DNA of 64,000 nucleotides from an uncultured Candidatus Nitrosopumilus sp. (GTDB lineage: Archaea > Thermoproteota > Nitrososphaeria > Nitrososphaerales > Nitrosopumilaceae). Shown one piece after another: positions 1 to 10,796 of this stretch. Where the stretch lies: NCBI GenBank assembly GCA_905612485.1, contig CAJQSE010000019.1, positions 1-64,000 of the forward strand. Direction: 5' to 3'. A program made the position numbers and the translations under genes. Position 1 is the stretch's first letter, and each line of letters opens with the position of its first letter. The notes under the pieces are model-generated. The model searched no databases. It saw nothing but the letters and a program-made list of their open reading frames with translations, and was not told the DNA's origin.

Positions 1-720
1 AAAATTAATTCAGAGAAATATTCTATAATTTTTGAACCCTATTCAGTAGGAGAATTATTAGCATTTGTTGTAGCACCAAATTTTAATTTTAAAACATTCA
101 AAGAAAGAAAAAGTTGTTTTTCAAATAATTTTAAAAATAAAATATCAACAGAGAAATTCAATTTAATAGATGACCCACACATACCAGAAGGCATTGGAAC
201 AAAATCAATAGATGATGAAGGAACAAAAACAGAGAAAATAAAATTAATTGAAAATGGTGTTTTTAAAAATAGTTTTTCAAACCTTTATGATAGTTACAAA
301 GAAGGAGAAAAAGAATCATCAGGTAATGCGATACGAATGGGTTCACCTATGGGAAGAAGTGCAGAACCAATTCCAATTTCAGCACCACATAATCTGACAA
401 TTACACAAGGGGGTAGCTCAAAAGAAGACATGATTAAAGATACAAAACATGGGTTGTTAGTGGGAAGATTATGGTACACATATGCAGTAAATCCAATCAA
501 AGGGGATTTTTCATGTACTGCAAGAAGCGGAATTAGAATTATTGAAAATGGAAAAATAAAAGGACCAGGAAAATCAGTAAGAATAGTACATAATCTTCCA
601 GCATTATTAAAGAATATTTCAGATATTGGAAATGATCAAAGAAGAGTTATGCAATGGGCATCATTGCCATCAATTACCCCATCAATCAAAGTTGAAGATA
701 TAGCAGTAAATTCGATTTAA
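1..720 (+). CDS. TldD/PmbA family protein, C-terminal part (truncated at window start)
   Basis: Frame 1 is open from base 1 to the stop at 720; C-terminal residues (GNAIRMGSPMGRSAEPIPISAPHNLTITQG...GLLVGRLWYTYAVNPIKGDFSCTARSGIRIIENG) resemble TldD/PmbA. Confidence 0.85.
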   Translation, partial: KINSEKYSIIFEPYSVGELLAFVVAPNFNFKTFKERKSCFSNNFKNKISTEKFNLIDDPHIPEGIGTKSIDDEGTKTEKIKLIENGVFKNSFSNLYDSYKEGEKESSGNAIRMGSPMGRSAEPIPISAPHNLTITQGGSSKEDMIKDTKHGLLVGRLWYTYAVNPIKGDFSCTARSGIRIIENGKIKGPGKSVRIVHNLPALLKNISDIGNDQRRVMQWASLPSITPSIKVEDIAVNSI

Positions 721-741
721 AATTTCAAATTTAGGCATAGA

Positions 742-1683
742 TTATTTTAAAAATGTTGTTATCAGGTACAAAATATAGCCTGCAGCTAAAATTATGCCCA
801 TAGTTCTGTTAATTATTTGAGTTTTTAAACCAATTAACAATGAAAGACTAAAGATAATCATTATCGCATAATCGACATAAACATCAGTAGTGATCAAAAT
901 ACCTCCAAGAGATGCACCAACACCCATTATCATCAAAACATTATAGATATTACTTCCAATAATATTTCCAATTCCAATGTCACTGTGTCCTTTACGAATT
1001 GCAATAATAGAAGTGATTAATTCTGGAAGAGAAGTCCCAATTGCAATTACAGTAAGACCGATAATTTTTTCAGATAAACCAAATTTAGCTGCAAGAACTA
1101 CAGCATTATCAACTGTAAGTATAGATCCAATATACAAAACAACAATACCAATTCCAATTAATCCAGCAGATTTTAGATAGACGTTACTTTTACCAGAATT
1201 TATCTCATCTTTAGCAGCCTCTCTATGTTTTAATGCATTCCTAAATGTATAAAATCCAAATACCCCCAATCCAATAAGAAGTAAAACTCCATCGTATTGA
1301 GAAATTTCACCATCAATGGAAATCAAAATAAGCAATACAGAAACACCTAACATTATTGGAATTTCTTTTCGCAGTATAGATTTTCTAATTGTAAGCGGAG
1401 TAAGAATTGCGGCAAATCCAACAACCATTCCAATATTAGCAATATTACTTCCAATAATATTTCCTAAAATTATTGCACTGTGATCTCCAGCAGCTGCAAT
1501 ACTTGCAGCAAATTCAGGAGCTGATGTACCATATGCAATAATAGTCATACCAATTACAAGATTACTTATACGAAATTTTTTTGCAATTGTAATACCGCCA
1601 CTAACTAACCAATTTCCACCAAAACATAACATGACTAATCCAATTATCAGTAAGGCAGCACTTAGTAAAACATCCATAATCAA
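742..1683 (-). CDS. Calcium/sodium antiporter (CaCA family, YrbG-like)
   Basis: 313 aa; two internal repeats with GTSAPEFA / GTSLPELITS and GNIIGSNI motifs. Confidence 0.92.
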   Translation of the reverse strand: MIMDVLLSAALLIIGLVMLCFGGNWLVSGGITIAKKFRISNLVIGMTIIAYGTSAPEFAASIAAAGDHSAIILGNIIGSNIANIGMVVGFAAILTPLTIRKSILRKEIPIMLGVSVLLILISIDGEISQYDGVLLLIGLGVFGFYTFRNALKHREAAKDEINSGKSNVYLKSAGLIGIGIVVLYIGSILTVDNAVVLAAKFGLSEKIIGLTVIAIGTSLPELITSIIAIRKGHSDIGIGNIIGSNIYNVLMIMGVGASLGGILITTDVYVDYAIMIIFSLSLLIGLKTQIINRTMGIILAAGYILYLITTFLK

Positions 1684-1904
1684 ATTTTAGGCAATGGTTG
1701 TTTAAAGGAGATGATTTACTAAAAATTTACAAGTTTACCAATTCAAATTAAGTTCAGAAAAACAACAAGTATCTCAAAACATAGCCTTCATCATTTGATC
1801 CAATATTCAAAAAACACAAAATTAGGTGTAAAAAAACCACTCATAAGGATTAGAAATAAACAAGTCAAAGACTAATAAGGTAATGTACCGTACTGTACTG
1901 TATA

Positions 1905-2249
1905 ATGAAAACAAGATTAACATATGTACCACTAGAAGTAGCAGACCAATTTGAAGACTTCATAATAAAGAGAGAAGGACAAGTTTTAGATGCAGTGAAA
2001 GCAAGAACCAGAGATTTCAGCACGTTATCTTTGTTAAAGTTGTTATACCAACTTAAAGGAAATCCAATGACATTTACAAATCTATATTCAAAGTCAAAAA
2101 TTAGAATGAAAAGATCATTTTTGAATTATTTACATCTATGTGTAAATTATAATTTCATTGAAAAAGAAGCAGTAGGACCAAATGTAATCTATACAATTAC
2201 AGACAAAGGAAGATTAATGCTAAATCTATTCATGCAAAAGAATAATTAA
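1905..2249 (+). CDS. Small winged-helix-like putative transcriptional regulator
   Basis: 114 aa; C-terminal helix-turn-helix/wing-like pattern ending YTITDKGRLMLNLF. Confidence 0.6.
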   Translation: MKTRLTYVPLEVADQFEDFIIKREGQVLDAVKARTRDFSTLSLLKLLYQLKGNPMTFTNLYSKSKIRMKRSFLNYLHLCVNYNFIEKEAVGPNVIYTITDKGRLMLNLFMQKNN

Positions 2250-2271
2250 ATAGAATATATCGAGGCAAACT

Positions 2272-2997
2272 GTGGAAAAAGAATTTCCAGAAGCAGAAGT
2301 ATTTCCAATTAAAAAAATGGAATTAAAAAATCCAATAATTTTTGCAGGGTTTGTGGGTGCAGGCCTTGTAGGCCCTCTTGCAATTACTCATATGATTACA
2401 GAATTAAAAATGACAGAAATTGCAGTTATGAGATCAAAATATCTTCCACCATCAACGGTTTTCATGAAAGGAAGGTTACGTCATCCTTTTAGATTCTATG
2501 CAAATCCAGAAGGAACAATTTGTGCAATAATTTGTGAAATAACATTACGAATGGAAGGACTGTATACATTAGTATCATCAATTTTAGATTGGGCAGAAAA
2601 TAATGGATCTAAAGAAATTGTGATTTTAGATGGAGTTGCAAGTACCGAACATGATGATAAAGCATACTGTGCAGCAGAAGAAGATTTGGTTAGAACAATG
2701 GCAGATAAAGACATCAGTTTAATTCCTCAAGGGTTCATCACAGGAATTCCAGGAGGGATACTAAATGAATGTCTAGTAAGAGAAATTCAAGGATTAACAC
2801 TATTAGCAAAAGCAAACAAAACAGAGCCTGATGCGGGTGCTGCTGCAACCCTAATTGAAGCATTAAACAGATTTTATGAAATGGAGATTAATACATCAGA
2901 ACTCCACAAGGAAAAAGATAGAATACAATCAGAATTCAGTGAATTATCTCAAAAATATGTAGAGCACAGAGAAGAAACATCTGGAATGTATATGTGA
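2272..2997 (+). CDS. PAC2 family / proteasome assembly chaperone-like protein
   Basis: 241 aa, GTG start; GFVGAGLVGPLAITHMI and ITGIPGGILNE PAC2 signatures. Confidence 0.85.
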   Translation: MEKEFPEAEVFPIKKMELKNPIIFAGFVGAGLVGPLAITHMITELKMTEIAVMRSKYLPPSTVFMKGRLRHPFRFYANPEGTICAIICEITLRMEGLYTLVSSILDWAENNGSKEIVILDGVASTEHDDKAYCAAEEDLVRTMADKDISLIPQGFITGIPGGILNECLVREIQGLTLLAKANKTEPDAGAAATLIEALNRFYEMEINTSELHKEKDRIQSEFSELSQKYVEHREETSGMYM

Positions 2998-3046
2998 TCG
3001 AAATAACAAGCAAATTCTTTTATTCATAATAAATGCGCAACAAACT

Positions 3047-4069
3047 ATGGCTTTAACATACAAAAAAGCAGGAGTAGATATTTCAAAAATTAAACAAAGC
3101 CAAAAAGCAATTGGGAAATTAATTGTATCGACACACAAACTTCAGAAAAAAGCAAAGATAACACATGGGTTTGGACATTATGCAGGGATAGTTGAAATAC
3201 CAGGTGGAAAACTTTTAGCCACACATACAGATGGGGTTGGAACTAAAGTGGTAATTGCAAATATGATGAAAAAATACAATACAATAGGAATTGATTGTGT
3301 TGCAATGAATGTAAATGACATAATTTGTATCGGTGCAACACCAATATCATTTGTAGATTATATTGCTTCAAACAAAAATGATGTAGGTATATTTAAAAAA
3401 ATTGTAGAAGGATTAGTAAAAGGTGCAAAAAAATCGGCAATGCCAATTGTCGGTGGAGAAACTGCAATCATGCCAGATGTTATCGAAGGGAAAGGATTTG
3501 CATTTGATTTAGCAGGAATGGTTGTAGGCTTATTAGATAAAAAAGATATGATTTTAGGAAATAAAATTAAAGCAGGTGATGTAATTATTGGAGTAAATAG
3601 TTCAGGAATTCATTCAAATGGATATTCACTTGCAAGAAAAGCTTTGCTAACAAAATATTCAGTTAAAGATAAAGTTAAAGGAGTTGGAACCATAGGCGAT
3701 GCATTACTAACACCTACAGAAATCTATACAAATCCAATTCTCGAAATTAATCAAAAATGTAAGATAAATGGGTTAGCCCACATTACAGGAGGTTCATTTA
3801 CCAAACTATTACGCCTCAAAAACATAGGTTATGAAATAGACTCACTTCCAAAAATACCTCCAATTATGGGATTAATACAAGATCAAGGGGTGAAGGCAGA
3901 AGAAATGTACAAAACTTTCAACATGGGAGTTGGGTTCTGTATAATGGCACCAAAAGATCAAGTTAATAAAATTAAATCAATATTTAAAAAACATAAGATC
4001 AAAAGTCAGCAAATAGGACAAGTAATTTCTAAAAAAGGAGTATCAGTAAACTCAATAAAAATTACTTAA
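3047..4069 (+). CDS. purM: Phosphoribosylformylglycinamidine cyclo-ligase
   Basis: TYKKAGVDI..., HTDGVGTKV, GGETAIMP, SSGIHSNGYSLAR motifs. Confidence 0.95.
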   Translation: MALTYKKAGVDISKIKQSQKAIGKLIVSTHKLQKKAKITHGFGHYAGIVEIPGGKLLATHTDGVGTKVVIANMMKKYNTIGIDCVAMNVNDIICIGATPISFVDYIASNKNDVGIFKKIVEGLVKGAKKSAMPIVGGETAIMPDVIEGKGFAFDLAGMVVGLLDKKDMILGNKIKAGDVIIGVNSSGIHSNGYSLARKALLTKYSVKDKVKGVGTIGDALLTPTEIYTNPILEINQKCKINGLAHITGGSFTKLLRLKNIGYEIDSLPKIPPIMGLIQDQGVKAEEMYKTFNMGVGFCIMAPKDQVNKIKSIFKKHKIKSQQIGQVISKKGVSVNSIKIT

Positions 4070-4143
4070 TTTAACAACAAAAAAATAATTTTTAACGCAA
4101 CATCACCTTATATGACAGATTTCTTTAATTTTATTAGATAACA

Positions 4144-5391
4144 ATGAGTGAAGCCCATTTTATTGAAACAATAATCGGAGTAGGAATACTTCTTTTTGCA
4201 GCTAAATTAATGGCAGAACTTTTTCTCAGATTAAAACTTCCAATTGTGTTAGGAGAATTAATTGCAGGTATGATTGTGGGGCCATTTGCATTAGGCGGAT
4301 TGCAAATAATAGATGGAAAACAATTGTTACAAATCAATGATGAGATCAAAATATTGGGAGAGATGGGTGCAATTGTAATTTTATTCATGGCAGGACTTGA
4401 AATGACACCAAAAGAATTTCTCAAAGGTGGAAAAGCAGCATTCGTAGTTGGAACATTAGGAGTAGTCATTCCATTCTTTGTAGGGCTCGCAGTTTTCCAA
4501 TTATTTGGATTTGATGCATTACAATCAATGCTCATTGCAACCGCGCTTACAGCAACAAGTATTGCAATTTCAATTCAAGTTCTGAGTGAATTTGGAAAAC
4601 TCAAAACACCCGAAGCTAGACTCATCATAGGTGCCGCAATTATAGATGATATTCTAGCAATTGCAGTTCTATCAGTAGTAACATCCATTGCAGGATCAGA
4701 TGGAGGAGTGGACAACATAGACATTACAGAAGTAACAATTACAATTTTACAAGTATTAGGATTCTTTGCAATAATGCTCATTGTATCAGTAGTTGTGATT
4801 CCAAAGGTAATCACACCAAGAATATGGAAAGCAAAAGGAAGTGTTGAAGGAATAGCTACTGCGGCGTTCTTTGGTGCAGCAGCTCTTGCAGGGTCCATAG
4901 GTTTGTCGCCGATTGTAGGAGCATTTGCGGTAGGTATGGCATTATCAACAAGCAAAGTCTTTGATAAAATAGAAAATTATGTTGGGAAAATTGGTTTAAT
5001 TTTTGCACCATTATTTTTTGCAATCATCGGCGCACAAGTAGATCTAAGAGCAGTAGATTTGAATATTTTGGTATTGAGTGCAGTCATAGTTGTAGTTGCA
5101 GTTACAACAAAATTATTTGGATGTGGTCTTCCTGCAATGTATTTTTTAAAAAGCAAACAAAAAGGACTGCGTGTAGGAATTGGAATGATTTCAAGAGGAG
5201 AAGTGGGATTAATTGTAGCAGGTGTTGGAATAACAGCTGGAATTCTTACATCTGAAGTATACTCTACAATCATAATCATGGTAGTAGTAACAACCATCAT
5301 TACTCCAATTTGGTTAAAAATTGAATATAGAAAAGAGCAAAGAAATGCCAATAATGAATCAAATAAAACAATAGAACCAAAATCAGAATAA
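4144..5391 (+). CDS. Cation:proton antiporter (CPA2/Kef-type)
   Basis: 415 aa multi-TM; LPIVLGELIAGMIVGP, IDDILAIAVL, SRGEVGLIVAG. Confidence 0.9.
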   Translation: MSEAHFIETIIGVGILLFAAKLMAELFLRLKLPIVLGELIAGMIVGPFALGGLQIIDGKQLLQINDEIKILGEMGAIVILFMAGLEMTPKEFLKGGKAAFVVGTLGVVIPFFVGLAVFQLFGFDALQSMLIATALTATSIAISIQVLSEFGKLKTPEARLIIGAAIIDDILAIAVLSVVTSIAGSDGGVDNIDITEVTITILQVLGFFAIMLIVSVVVIPKVITPRIWKAKGSVEGIATAAFFGAAALAGSIGLSPIVGAFAVGMALSTSKVFDKIENYVGKIGLIFAPLFFAIIGAQVDLRAVDLNILVLSAVIVVVAVTTKLFGCGLPAMYFLKSKQKGLRVGIGMISRGEVGLIVAGVGITAGILTSEVYSTIIIMVVVTTIITPIWLKIEYRKEQRNANNESNKTIEPKSE

Positions 5392-5420
5392 ATTTTAACG
5401 GTGTCAGATCAGCAATATTC

Positions 5421-7007
5421 ATGATTGAGTTAGATTCAGTACAATCTAAAGCATATACTGAGATTACTCAGAATCTTTTAACAATTCAAGATCCAAGTAA
5501 AAAACAAGTAAAAGAAGAAATCATAAAAATTTGTACAAAATACTCATTAGATAGAATTCCAAAAAATTATGAAATATTATCAATGGCAAAAAAATCAGAT
5601 TTTGATAAATTAAAAAATGTACTCATAAGAAAACCTGTAAAAACAGCATCAGGGGTATCAGTAATAGCATTAATGCCAAAACCATATGCATGTCCTCATG
5701 GAAGATGTACATATTGTCCAGGAGGAATTGAGTCAAATTCTCCCAACAGCTATACCGGAAAAGAACCATCATCATTAAATGCAATTGCAAATAAATTTGA
5801 TCCTAAATTACAAATCACATCAAAAATTAAAAAATTAATTGCATTTGGACATGATCCATCAAAAATGGAAATTGTGATTGTAGGTGGAACTTTTCTATTT
5901 ATGCCAAAAGATTATCAAAAAAATTTCATTAAATCATGTTATGATGCACAAAATGGGATAGACTCAAAAAATTTGGAAGAAGCAAAATCCAATAATGAAC
6001 ATGCATCAATAAGGAATGTAGGATTTACAATTGAAACAAAACCAGATTATTGTAAGAAAGAACATGTTGATTTAATGTTGAGTTATGGAATTACAAGAGT
6101 GGAAATTGGAGTTCAGTCATTACAAGAAAGAGTTTATAAAATTATCAATAGAGGACACGATTATAATGATGTAATAGAATCATTTCAAATTTCAAAAGAT
6201 TCAGGGTACAAAATTGTTGCACATATGATGCCAGGGTTACCTACAATGACACCAGAAGGAGACATTGCAGATTTTAAGAAATTATTTTCAGATTCGCAAT
6301 TACGCCCAGATATGTTGAAGATTTATCCTTCACTAGTTATTGAAAATACTCCATTGTATGAAGAATACAAGCAAGGGAAATACACACCATATTCAGATGA
6401 TGAAATGATCAGAGTGTTAACAGAAGCAAAAAAGAAGGTTCCAAAATGGGTTAGAATCATGAGAGTACAAAGGGAAATTTCACCAAAAGAAATCATAGCA
6501 GGACCAAAATCAGGAAATTTGAGACAAATTGTACATCAAAATCTTGCAAAACAAGGATTATCATGTAAATGTATTAGATGTAGAGAGGTAGGATTAACAA
6601 ATAAAAAAACAGACAATGGAGACGTAAAATTAAACAGAATAGATTATGACTCCTCAGGAGGAAAAGAGGTTTTCTTATCATATGAAGACAAAAATGAATC
6701 AATTTATGGATTTTTGAGATTAAGAAAACCAAGTACTGAAGCACATAGGGATGAAATTAATAATGACACATGTATAGTCAGAGAAATTCACGTATATGGA
6801 AAATCGTTAAAATTAGGAGAGAAGAAAACAGGTGAAATTCAACATTCAGGGTTAGGAAAAAATTTGATGAAGGAAGCTGAAAAAATATCTAAAGAGGAAT
6901 TTGATGCAAAAAAAATACTAGTGATTAGTGCAGTAGGTACAAGAGAATATTATCAAAAATTAGGGTATTCGTTATATGGGCCATACATGTCCAAAAAATT
7001 GAATTAG
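5421..7007 (+). CDS. elp3: Elp3: tRNA U34 carboxymethyltransferase (radical SAM + GNAT)
   Basis: CPHGRCTYCPGG radical-SAM motif; C-terminal GNAT domain (HSGLGKNLMKEAE...GTREYYQKLGY). Confidence 0.95.
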   Translation: MIELDSVQSKAYTEITQNLLTIQDPSKKQVKEEIIKICTKYSLDRIPKNYEILSMAKKSDFDKLKNVLIRKPVKTASGVSVIALMPKPYACPHGRCTYCPGGIESNSPNSYTGKEPSSLNAIANKFDPKLQITSKIKKLIAFGHDPSKMEIVIVGGTFLFMPKDYQKNFIKSCYDAQNGIDSKNLEEAKSNNEHASIRNVGFTIETKPDYCKKEHVDLMLSYGITRVEIGVQSLQERVYKIINRGHDYNDVIESFQISKDSGYKIVAHMMPGLPTMTPEGDIADFKKLFSDSQLRPDMLKIYPSLVIENTPLYEEYKQGKYTPYSDDEMIRVLTEAKKKVPKWVRIMRVQREISPKEIIAGPKSGNLRQIVHQNLAKQGLSCKCIRCREVGLTNKKTDNGDVKLNRIDYDSSGGKEVFLSYEDKNESIYGFLRLRKPSTEAHRDEINNDTCIVREIHVYGKSLKLGEKKTGEIQHSGLGKNLMKEAEKISKEEFDAKKILVISAVGTREYYQKLGYSLYGPYMSKKLN

Positions 7008-7016
7008 TGAAAAGAA

Positions 7017-8606
7017 ATGTCAGGAGAAAAAATCATCGGTAAAGGAACATGGATAGATAAATTAGCATCAGAATTAATTGAACGTGAAAAAATACTAGGA
7101 AGAAATTTAGATCTAATAAGAGTGGAAAGTGGTTTGGGGGCTTCAGGAATTCCACACATTGGAAGTTTAGGAGATGCAGTTAGGGCATACGGAGTAAAAC
7201 TTGCATTGGAGAATATGGGATACAAATCAGAATTAATTGCATATTCAGATGATCTAGATGGATTAAGGAAAGTTCCAGAAGGAATGCAAGAATTTGGTTT
7301 AGAAGAACATATTGGAAAACCAGTATCACTAATTCCAGACCCTTATGGATGTCATGATTCATACGGTATGCATATGAGTAGTATTCTGTTAGACGGATTA
7401 GAAAAAGTTGGAATAAAATATGAATTCAGAAGAGCTATAGACACATACAAACAAGGATTACTAAAAGATCACATTCATACAATATTACAAAACAGTGTAA
7501 AGATTGGAGATGCAATTTCAGAATTAGTAGGGCAAGAAAAATATCAAAAATACTTGCCGTATTTTCCAGTATGTGCAGAATGTAATCGGCTCTACACTGC
7601 AGAAGCTACAGAATACATTAGTAATGAAAAGAAAGTCAAATACAAATGTCATGATACAGAAATTGGCTCAAAAATGATCAAAGGTTGTGGCCATGAAGGA
7701 GAGGCAGATATTACAAAAGATTTAGGAAAATTAGCCTGGAAAGTAGAATTTGCAGCACGCTGGTCTGCATTTGACATTAGATTTGAAGCATATGGAAAAG
7801 ACATTATGGATTCAGTGAAAGTAAATGACTGGGTGGCAGATGAAATTTTAGAAGTACCACATCCACATCATGTAAAATATGAAATGTTTTTGGATAAAAA
7901 AGGGAAAAAGATTTCAAAATCATTAGGTAATGTGATCACAGCACAAAAATGGCTAGAATTTGGTAATTCAAAATCAATTCTGTTATTACTATACAAAAGA
8001 ATTACAGGAGCTAGAGAATTAGGGTTTGATGACATTCCAGGATTAATGAATGAGTATAATGAACTTGAAGATACTTACTTTGGTAGAATCAAAGTAGATA
8101 ATCAAGCAAAATTAACTAAATTAAAAGGACTATATGAATATGTCAATTTACTTAATCCACCAAAACAATCAAGCATTCATGTTAATTACAGACTTTTAAT
8201 TGAACTAACAAAAATTTTCAAAGAAGATAGAAATGAAAGAGTGATGAAAAAACTAATTGATTATGGAGTAATAAAAAATCCAGAACCAGAAATTGAAAAA
8301 TTAATTGAAATTGCAGGAAATTATTCAGATGAGTTTGATGAACAAGAAAAAACAGAAGTAGATTTAGATGACATATCTAAAAAAGCACTAGGAATACTGG
8401 TTACAGCATTACAAGAAGAAGAAGAACCAGAAGATATTCAAAATACAATATATCAAATTGCAAAAGCAAATGAGATACAACCAAAAGATTTCTTTAAAAT
8501 ATTATATCAAATAATTCTTGGAACTTCCAGAGGACCAAAAATAGGCCCATTCATAATAGATATCGGTAGAAAACAAGTTGCTAAAACACTAACAGAGTAT
8601 CTTTAA
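7017..8606 (+). CDS. lysS: Lysine--tRNA ligase, class I
   Basis: 529 aa; GASGIPHIGSLGDAVR (HIGH-like) and KKISKSLGN (KMSKS-like). Confidence 0.93.
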   Translation: MSGEKIIGKGTWIDKLASELIEREKILGRNLDLIRVESGLGASGIPHIGSLGDAVRAYGVKLALENMGYKSELIAYSDDLDGLRKVPEGMQEFGLEEHIGKPVSLIPDPYGCHDSYGMHMSSILLDGLEKVGIKYEFRRAIDTYKQGLLKDHIHTILQNSVKIGDAISELVGQEKYQKYLPYFPVCAECNRLYTAEATEYISNEKKVKYKCHDTEIGSKMIKGCGHEGEADITKDLGKLAWKVEFAARWSAFDIRFEAYGKDIMDSVKVNDWVADEILEVPHPHHVKYEMFLDKKGKKISKSLGNVITAQKWLEFGNSKSILLLLYKRITGARELGFDDIPGLMNEYNELEDTYFGRIKVDNQAKLTKLKGLYEYVNLLNPPKQSSIHVNYRLLIELTKIFKEDRNERVMKKLIDYGVIKNPEPEIEKLIEIAGNYSDEFDEQEKTEVDLDDISKKALGILVTALQEEEEPEDIQNTIYQIAKANEIQPKDFFKILYQIILGTSRGPKIGPFIIDIGRKQVAKTLTEYL

Positions 8607-8608
8607 TC

Positions 8609-8809
8609 ATGGTTCATGGAGAACATAACAAAAGTAGAAACAGCGGAGGATTTGCATTAATAATTTTAGGCGCATTAATGCTAATAATAGGACCACAGGA
8701 GGCAATTGTTCCAAAAAGTTTGAGTGTAATAGTATGGGTTGGAGGAATAGCCATTGGAGGAATTGGATTTTATCTTAAATTTATCAAAAACAGGGTAAAA
8801 CGCCAATAA
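8609..8809 (+). CDS. Small two-TM membrane protein
   Basis: 66 aa ORF directly downstream of lysS, two hydrophobic segments. Confidence 0.6.
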   Translation: MVHGEHNKSRNSGGFALIILGALMLIIGPQEAIVPKSLSVIVWVGGIAIGGIGFYLKFIKNRVKRQ

Positions 8810-8846
8810 AGAAAGGTTCATCTTTTGGAAAAGAAGAGGGAAGACC

Positions 8847-9605
8847 ATGGGATTTTTTGGTAGAAAGAAAACAGAAGTAGAGGAAAATAATGAATCCGTA
8901 CTAAAAGAAAAATTAGAAACAGAAGTAGAGAGTCAACAAAATGAATTTAGAACAAAACAAGACGAGATTACAAATATTACAGAAAAAATTCAAAAGGTCA
9001 AAGAAGAATATGATACAACAGTTAGTAATTTAATGTTAATAAAAAAAGAGTTTAACCAAAAAAAGATGGAATTAGACATAGTGCAAAGGGAGTATAGAGA
9101 AATAAGAGAGAAAATTAAGAATTCTCAACAAATTAAAGATACAAAATCAATTAATGAATTTAATAAAACTGAAAAAGAATTCAAAAAAATAAAAGAGGAA
9201 TTAGATAAAATGACAAAAGAACATAATGAAATTAAAGAACAAATTATAAAAGGACAATCATCATTACATGGAATAAGAAAACAACAGGTAGAAGTGGGAA
9301 AAGAATTAGATAAAGCAAATTCTAGATTATACAACGCTAAAAAAGAATTAGATAGAAAAGATCAATTTCAGGATACAAGCATCTTAACATCAAAAGAAGA
9401 AAAAGATATCAAAGGAGAAAATACTAGTGAAAAAACAAATGCAGGCATAATAGAAGCTGCAAGTGTAGTTGTAGGATCATTAAAATCAAAATTAACCACA
9501 ACACAAAAAGAACTAGAACAAATACAAGGACTTTTAGAAGAAGAAAGAGAAGCCCATAAAAAAACACGACAAGAATTAATGAAAATTAAATCATCAGCAA
9601 ACTAA
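8847..9605 (+). CDS. Coiled-coil protein of unknown function
   Basis: 252 aa, highly charged, heptad-like throughout. Confidence 0.75.
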   Translation: MGFFGRKKTEVEENNESVLKEKLETEVESQQNEFRTKQDEITNITEKIQKVKEEYDTTVSNLMLIKKEFNQKKMELDIVQREYREIREKIKNSQQIKDTKSINEFNKTEKEFKKIKEELDKMTKEHNEIKEQIIKGQSSLHGIRKQQVEVGKELDKANSRLYNAKKELDRKDQFQDTSILTSKEEKDIKGENTSEKTNAGIIEAASVVVGSLKSKLTTTQKELEQIQGLLEEEREAHKKTRQELMKIKSSAN

Positions 9606-9614
9606 ACCAACAAA

Positions 9615-10064
9615 TTATAAATTATTAAAATATTTTTTCCATTTTAATTTTATTTCTTCTTCACTTTTACCTAAATCATAAAGAGGGGAAGTAACTGTAG
9701 AAATAGATGAGATAGATACGATTACAATAGAATTAATTGAACTTTGAATTCCATTAGATCGATAATGATGAAGGATATCAACATACATGGGAGTATCTTT
9801 AATTATTTCAGCAGTTCCTGCAAACAAATATCCCTTACGAGATAAAGGATCAATTACATTAATTTCTACAAAAGGATTATTTTGTAAATTACTCATGGTA
9901 TCTGGAGAACGAATATCTGCAAATGCAAGAAGGTTATCAGACCATGAAATTATAGTTCCTTTTGGAGATATGTTTGGTTTCCCATCTGAAGAAACTGTAG
10001 CAACGTAACCTAGTTTTTGAGCATTCAAAAAAGCCTTAATTTCAGAAGTAATAGTAGACAACAT
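9615..10064 (-). CDS. Pyridoxamine 5'-phosphate oxidase family (FMN-binding split barrel) protein
   Basis: LGYVATVSSDGKPNISPKGTIISWSDN...FADIRSPDTMSNLQNNPFVEINVID. Confidence 0.88.
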   Translation of the reverse strand: MLSTITSEIKAFLNAQKLGYVATVSSDGKPNISPKGTIISWSDNLLAFADIRSPDTMSNLQNNPFVEINVIDPLSRKGYLFAGTAEIIKDTPMYVDILHHYRSNGIQSSINSIVIVSISSISTVTSPLYDLGKSEEEIKLKWKKYFNNL

Positions 10065-10100
10065 TATTTTAAATAAACTGAATGTAATTAATTTTGAGGA

Positions 10101-10199
10101 TCAGCGCATCATTTCAGTGAGTTTGAATTGAACGAAGAAATATGCAATACCCCCTCCAATCATTGCAATCCATGCAACAACCTGCTGCCTCTTAGTCAT
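10101..10199 (-). CDS. 32-aa single-TM microprotein (MTKRQQVVAWIAMIGGGIAYFFVQFKLTEMMR)
   Basis: Read manually; ATG to TGA, hydrophobic core; absent from ORF track. Confidence 0.5.
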   Translation of the reverse strand: MTKRQQVVAWIAMIGGGIAYFFVQFKLTEMMR

Positions 10200-10282
10200 G
10201 TTCAAAAAAATATTAAACTCATTATTGAATCTAATTCATAAGTTCAGACAGTTATAATTAGAATGACAGTAAGGAAATACCA

Positions 10283-10432
10283 TTGGCAAGTATCAAAGAT
10301 ATTGGAAAATTATTTGTATTTGTGATAGGGGGATTAGTGGCAATAATAGTAGGCTCATTTATGATTAGAGGCACCATGCATATGTGGGATAATAAGGATG
10401 ATGAAAAAAGAAGGATGGGAAATAAGGACTAA
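10283..10432 (+). CDS. 49-aa single-TM microprotein (TTG start; ASIKDIGKLFVFVIGGLVAIIVGSFMIRGTMHMWDNKDDEKRRMGNKD)
   Basis: Read manually; hydrophobic segment then charged tail; absent from ORF track. Confidence 0.5.
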   Translation: MASIKDIGKLFVFVIGGLVAIIVGSFMIRGTMHMWDNKDDEKRRMGNKD

Positions 10433-10461
10433 AAAGTAACAAGTATCAAGTAAAAATTGAA

Positions 10462-10761
10462 TTGCTTCAAGACTCTACAATTAGAAAATCATTAGACAAT
10501 TACATCAAAAGAAGAATAAAAGAAATACCTACTGAAATTGAACAAACTTTTCCAAATATTAAAAAAATTTGGAAATGCAATGATGAATTAGATTTTCTTT
10601 ATGGGTACTATGTTGGAAAAATTGAAGAAGGATCATTACATTATCTACTCAAAGCAACACGTGCATCAGCAGGAGGATATGTAGATACTTTTGAAATTAG
10701 AGGGATTATTGAAGAAAATAAAATACAATTACAGGACACCATCAAAAGTGTACTAAATTAG
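10462..10761 (+). CDS. Hypothetical protein
   Basis: 99 aa ORF with coding-like composition. Confidence 0.65.
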   Translation: MLQDSTIRKSLDNYIKRRIKEIPTEIEQTFPNIKKIWKCNDELDFLYGYYVGKIEEGSLHYLLKATRASAGGYVDTFEIRGIIEENKIQLQDTIKSVLN

Positions 10762-10796
10762 TGAACTAGAAATACTAGATAAAGTAAAGAAAGTTT

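Noticed and set aside
1705-1800. Second box C/D-like element on minus strand (ATGATGA...CTGA) between the antiporter and 1905
   Set aside because: About 41 nt only, no convincing D'/C' pair and no terminal stem.
4134-5351. Long antisense ORFs across the antiporter gene
   Set aside because: Shadow ORFs of a hydrophobic sense gene; sense protein is clearly an antiporter.
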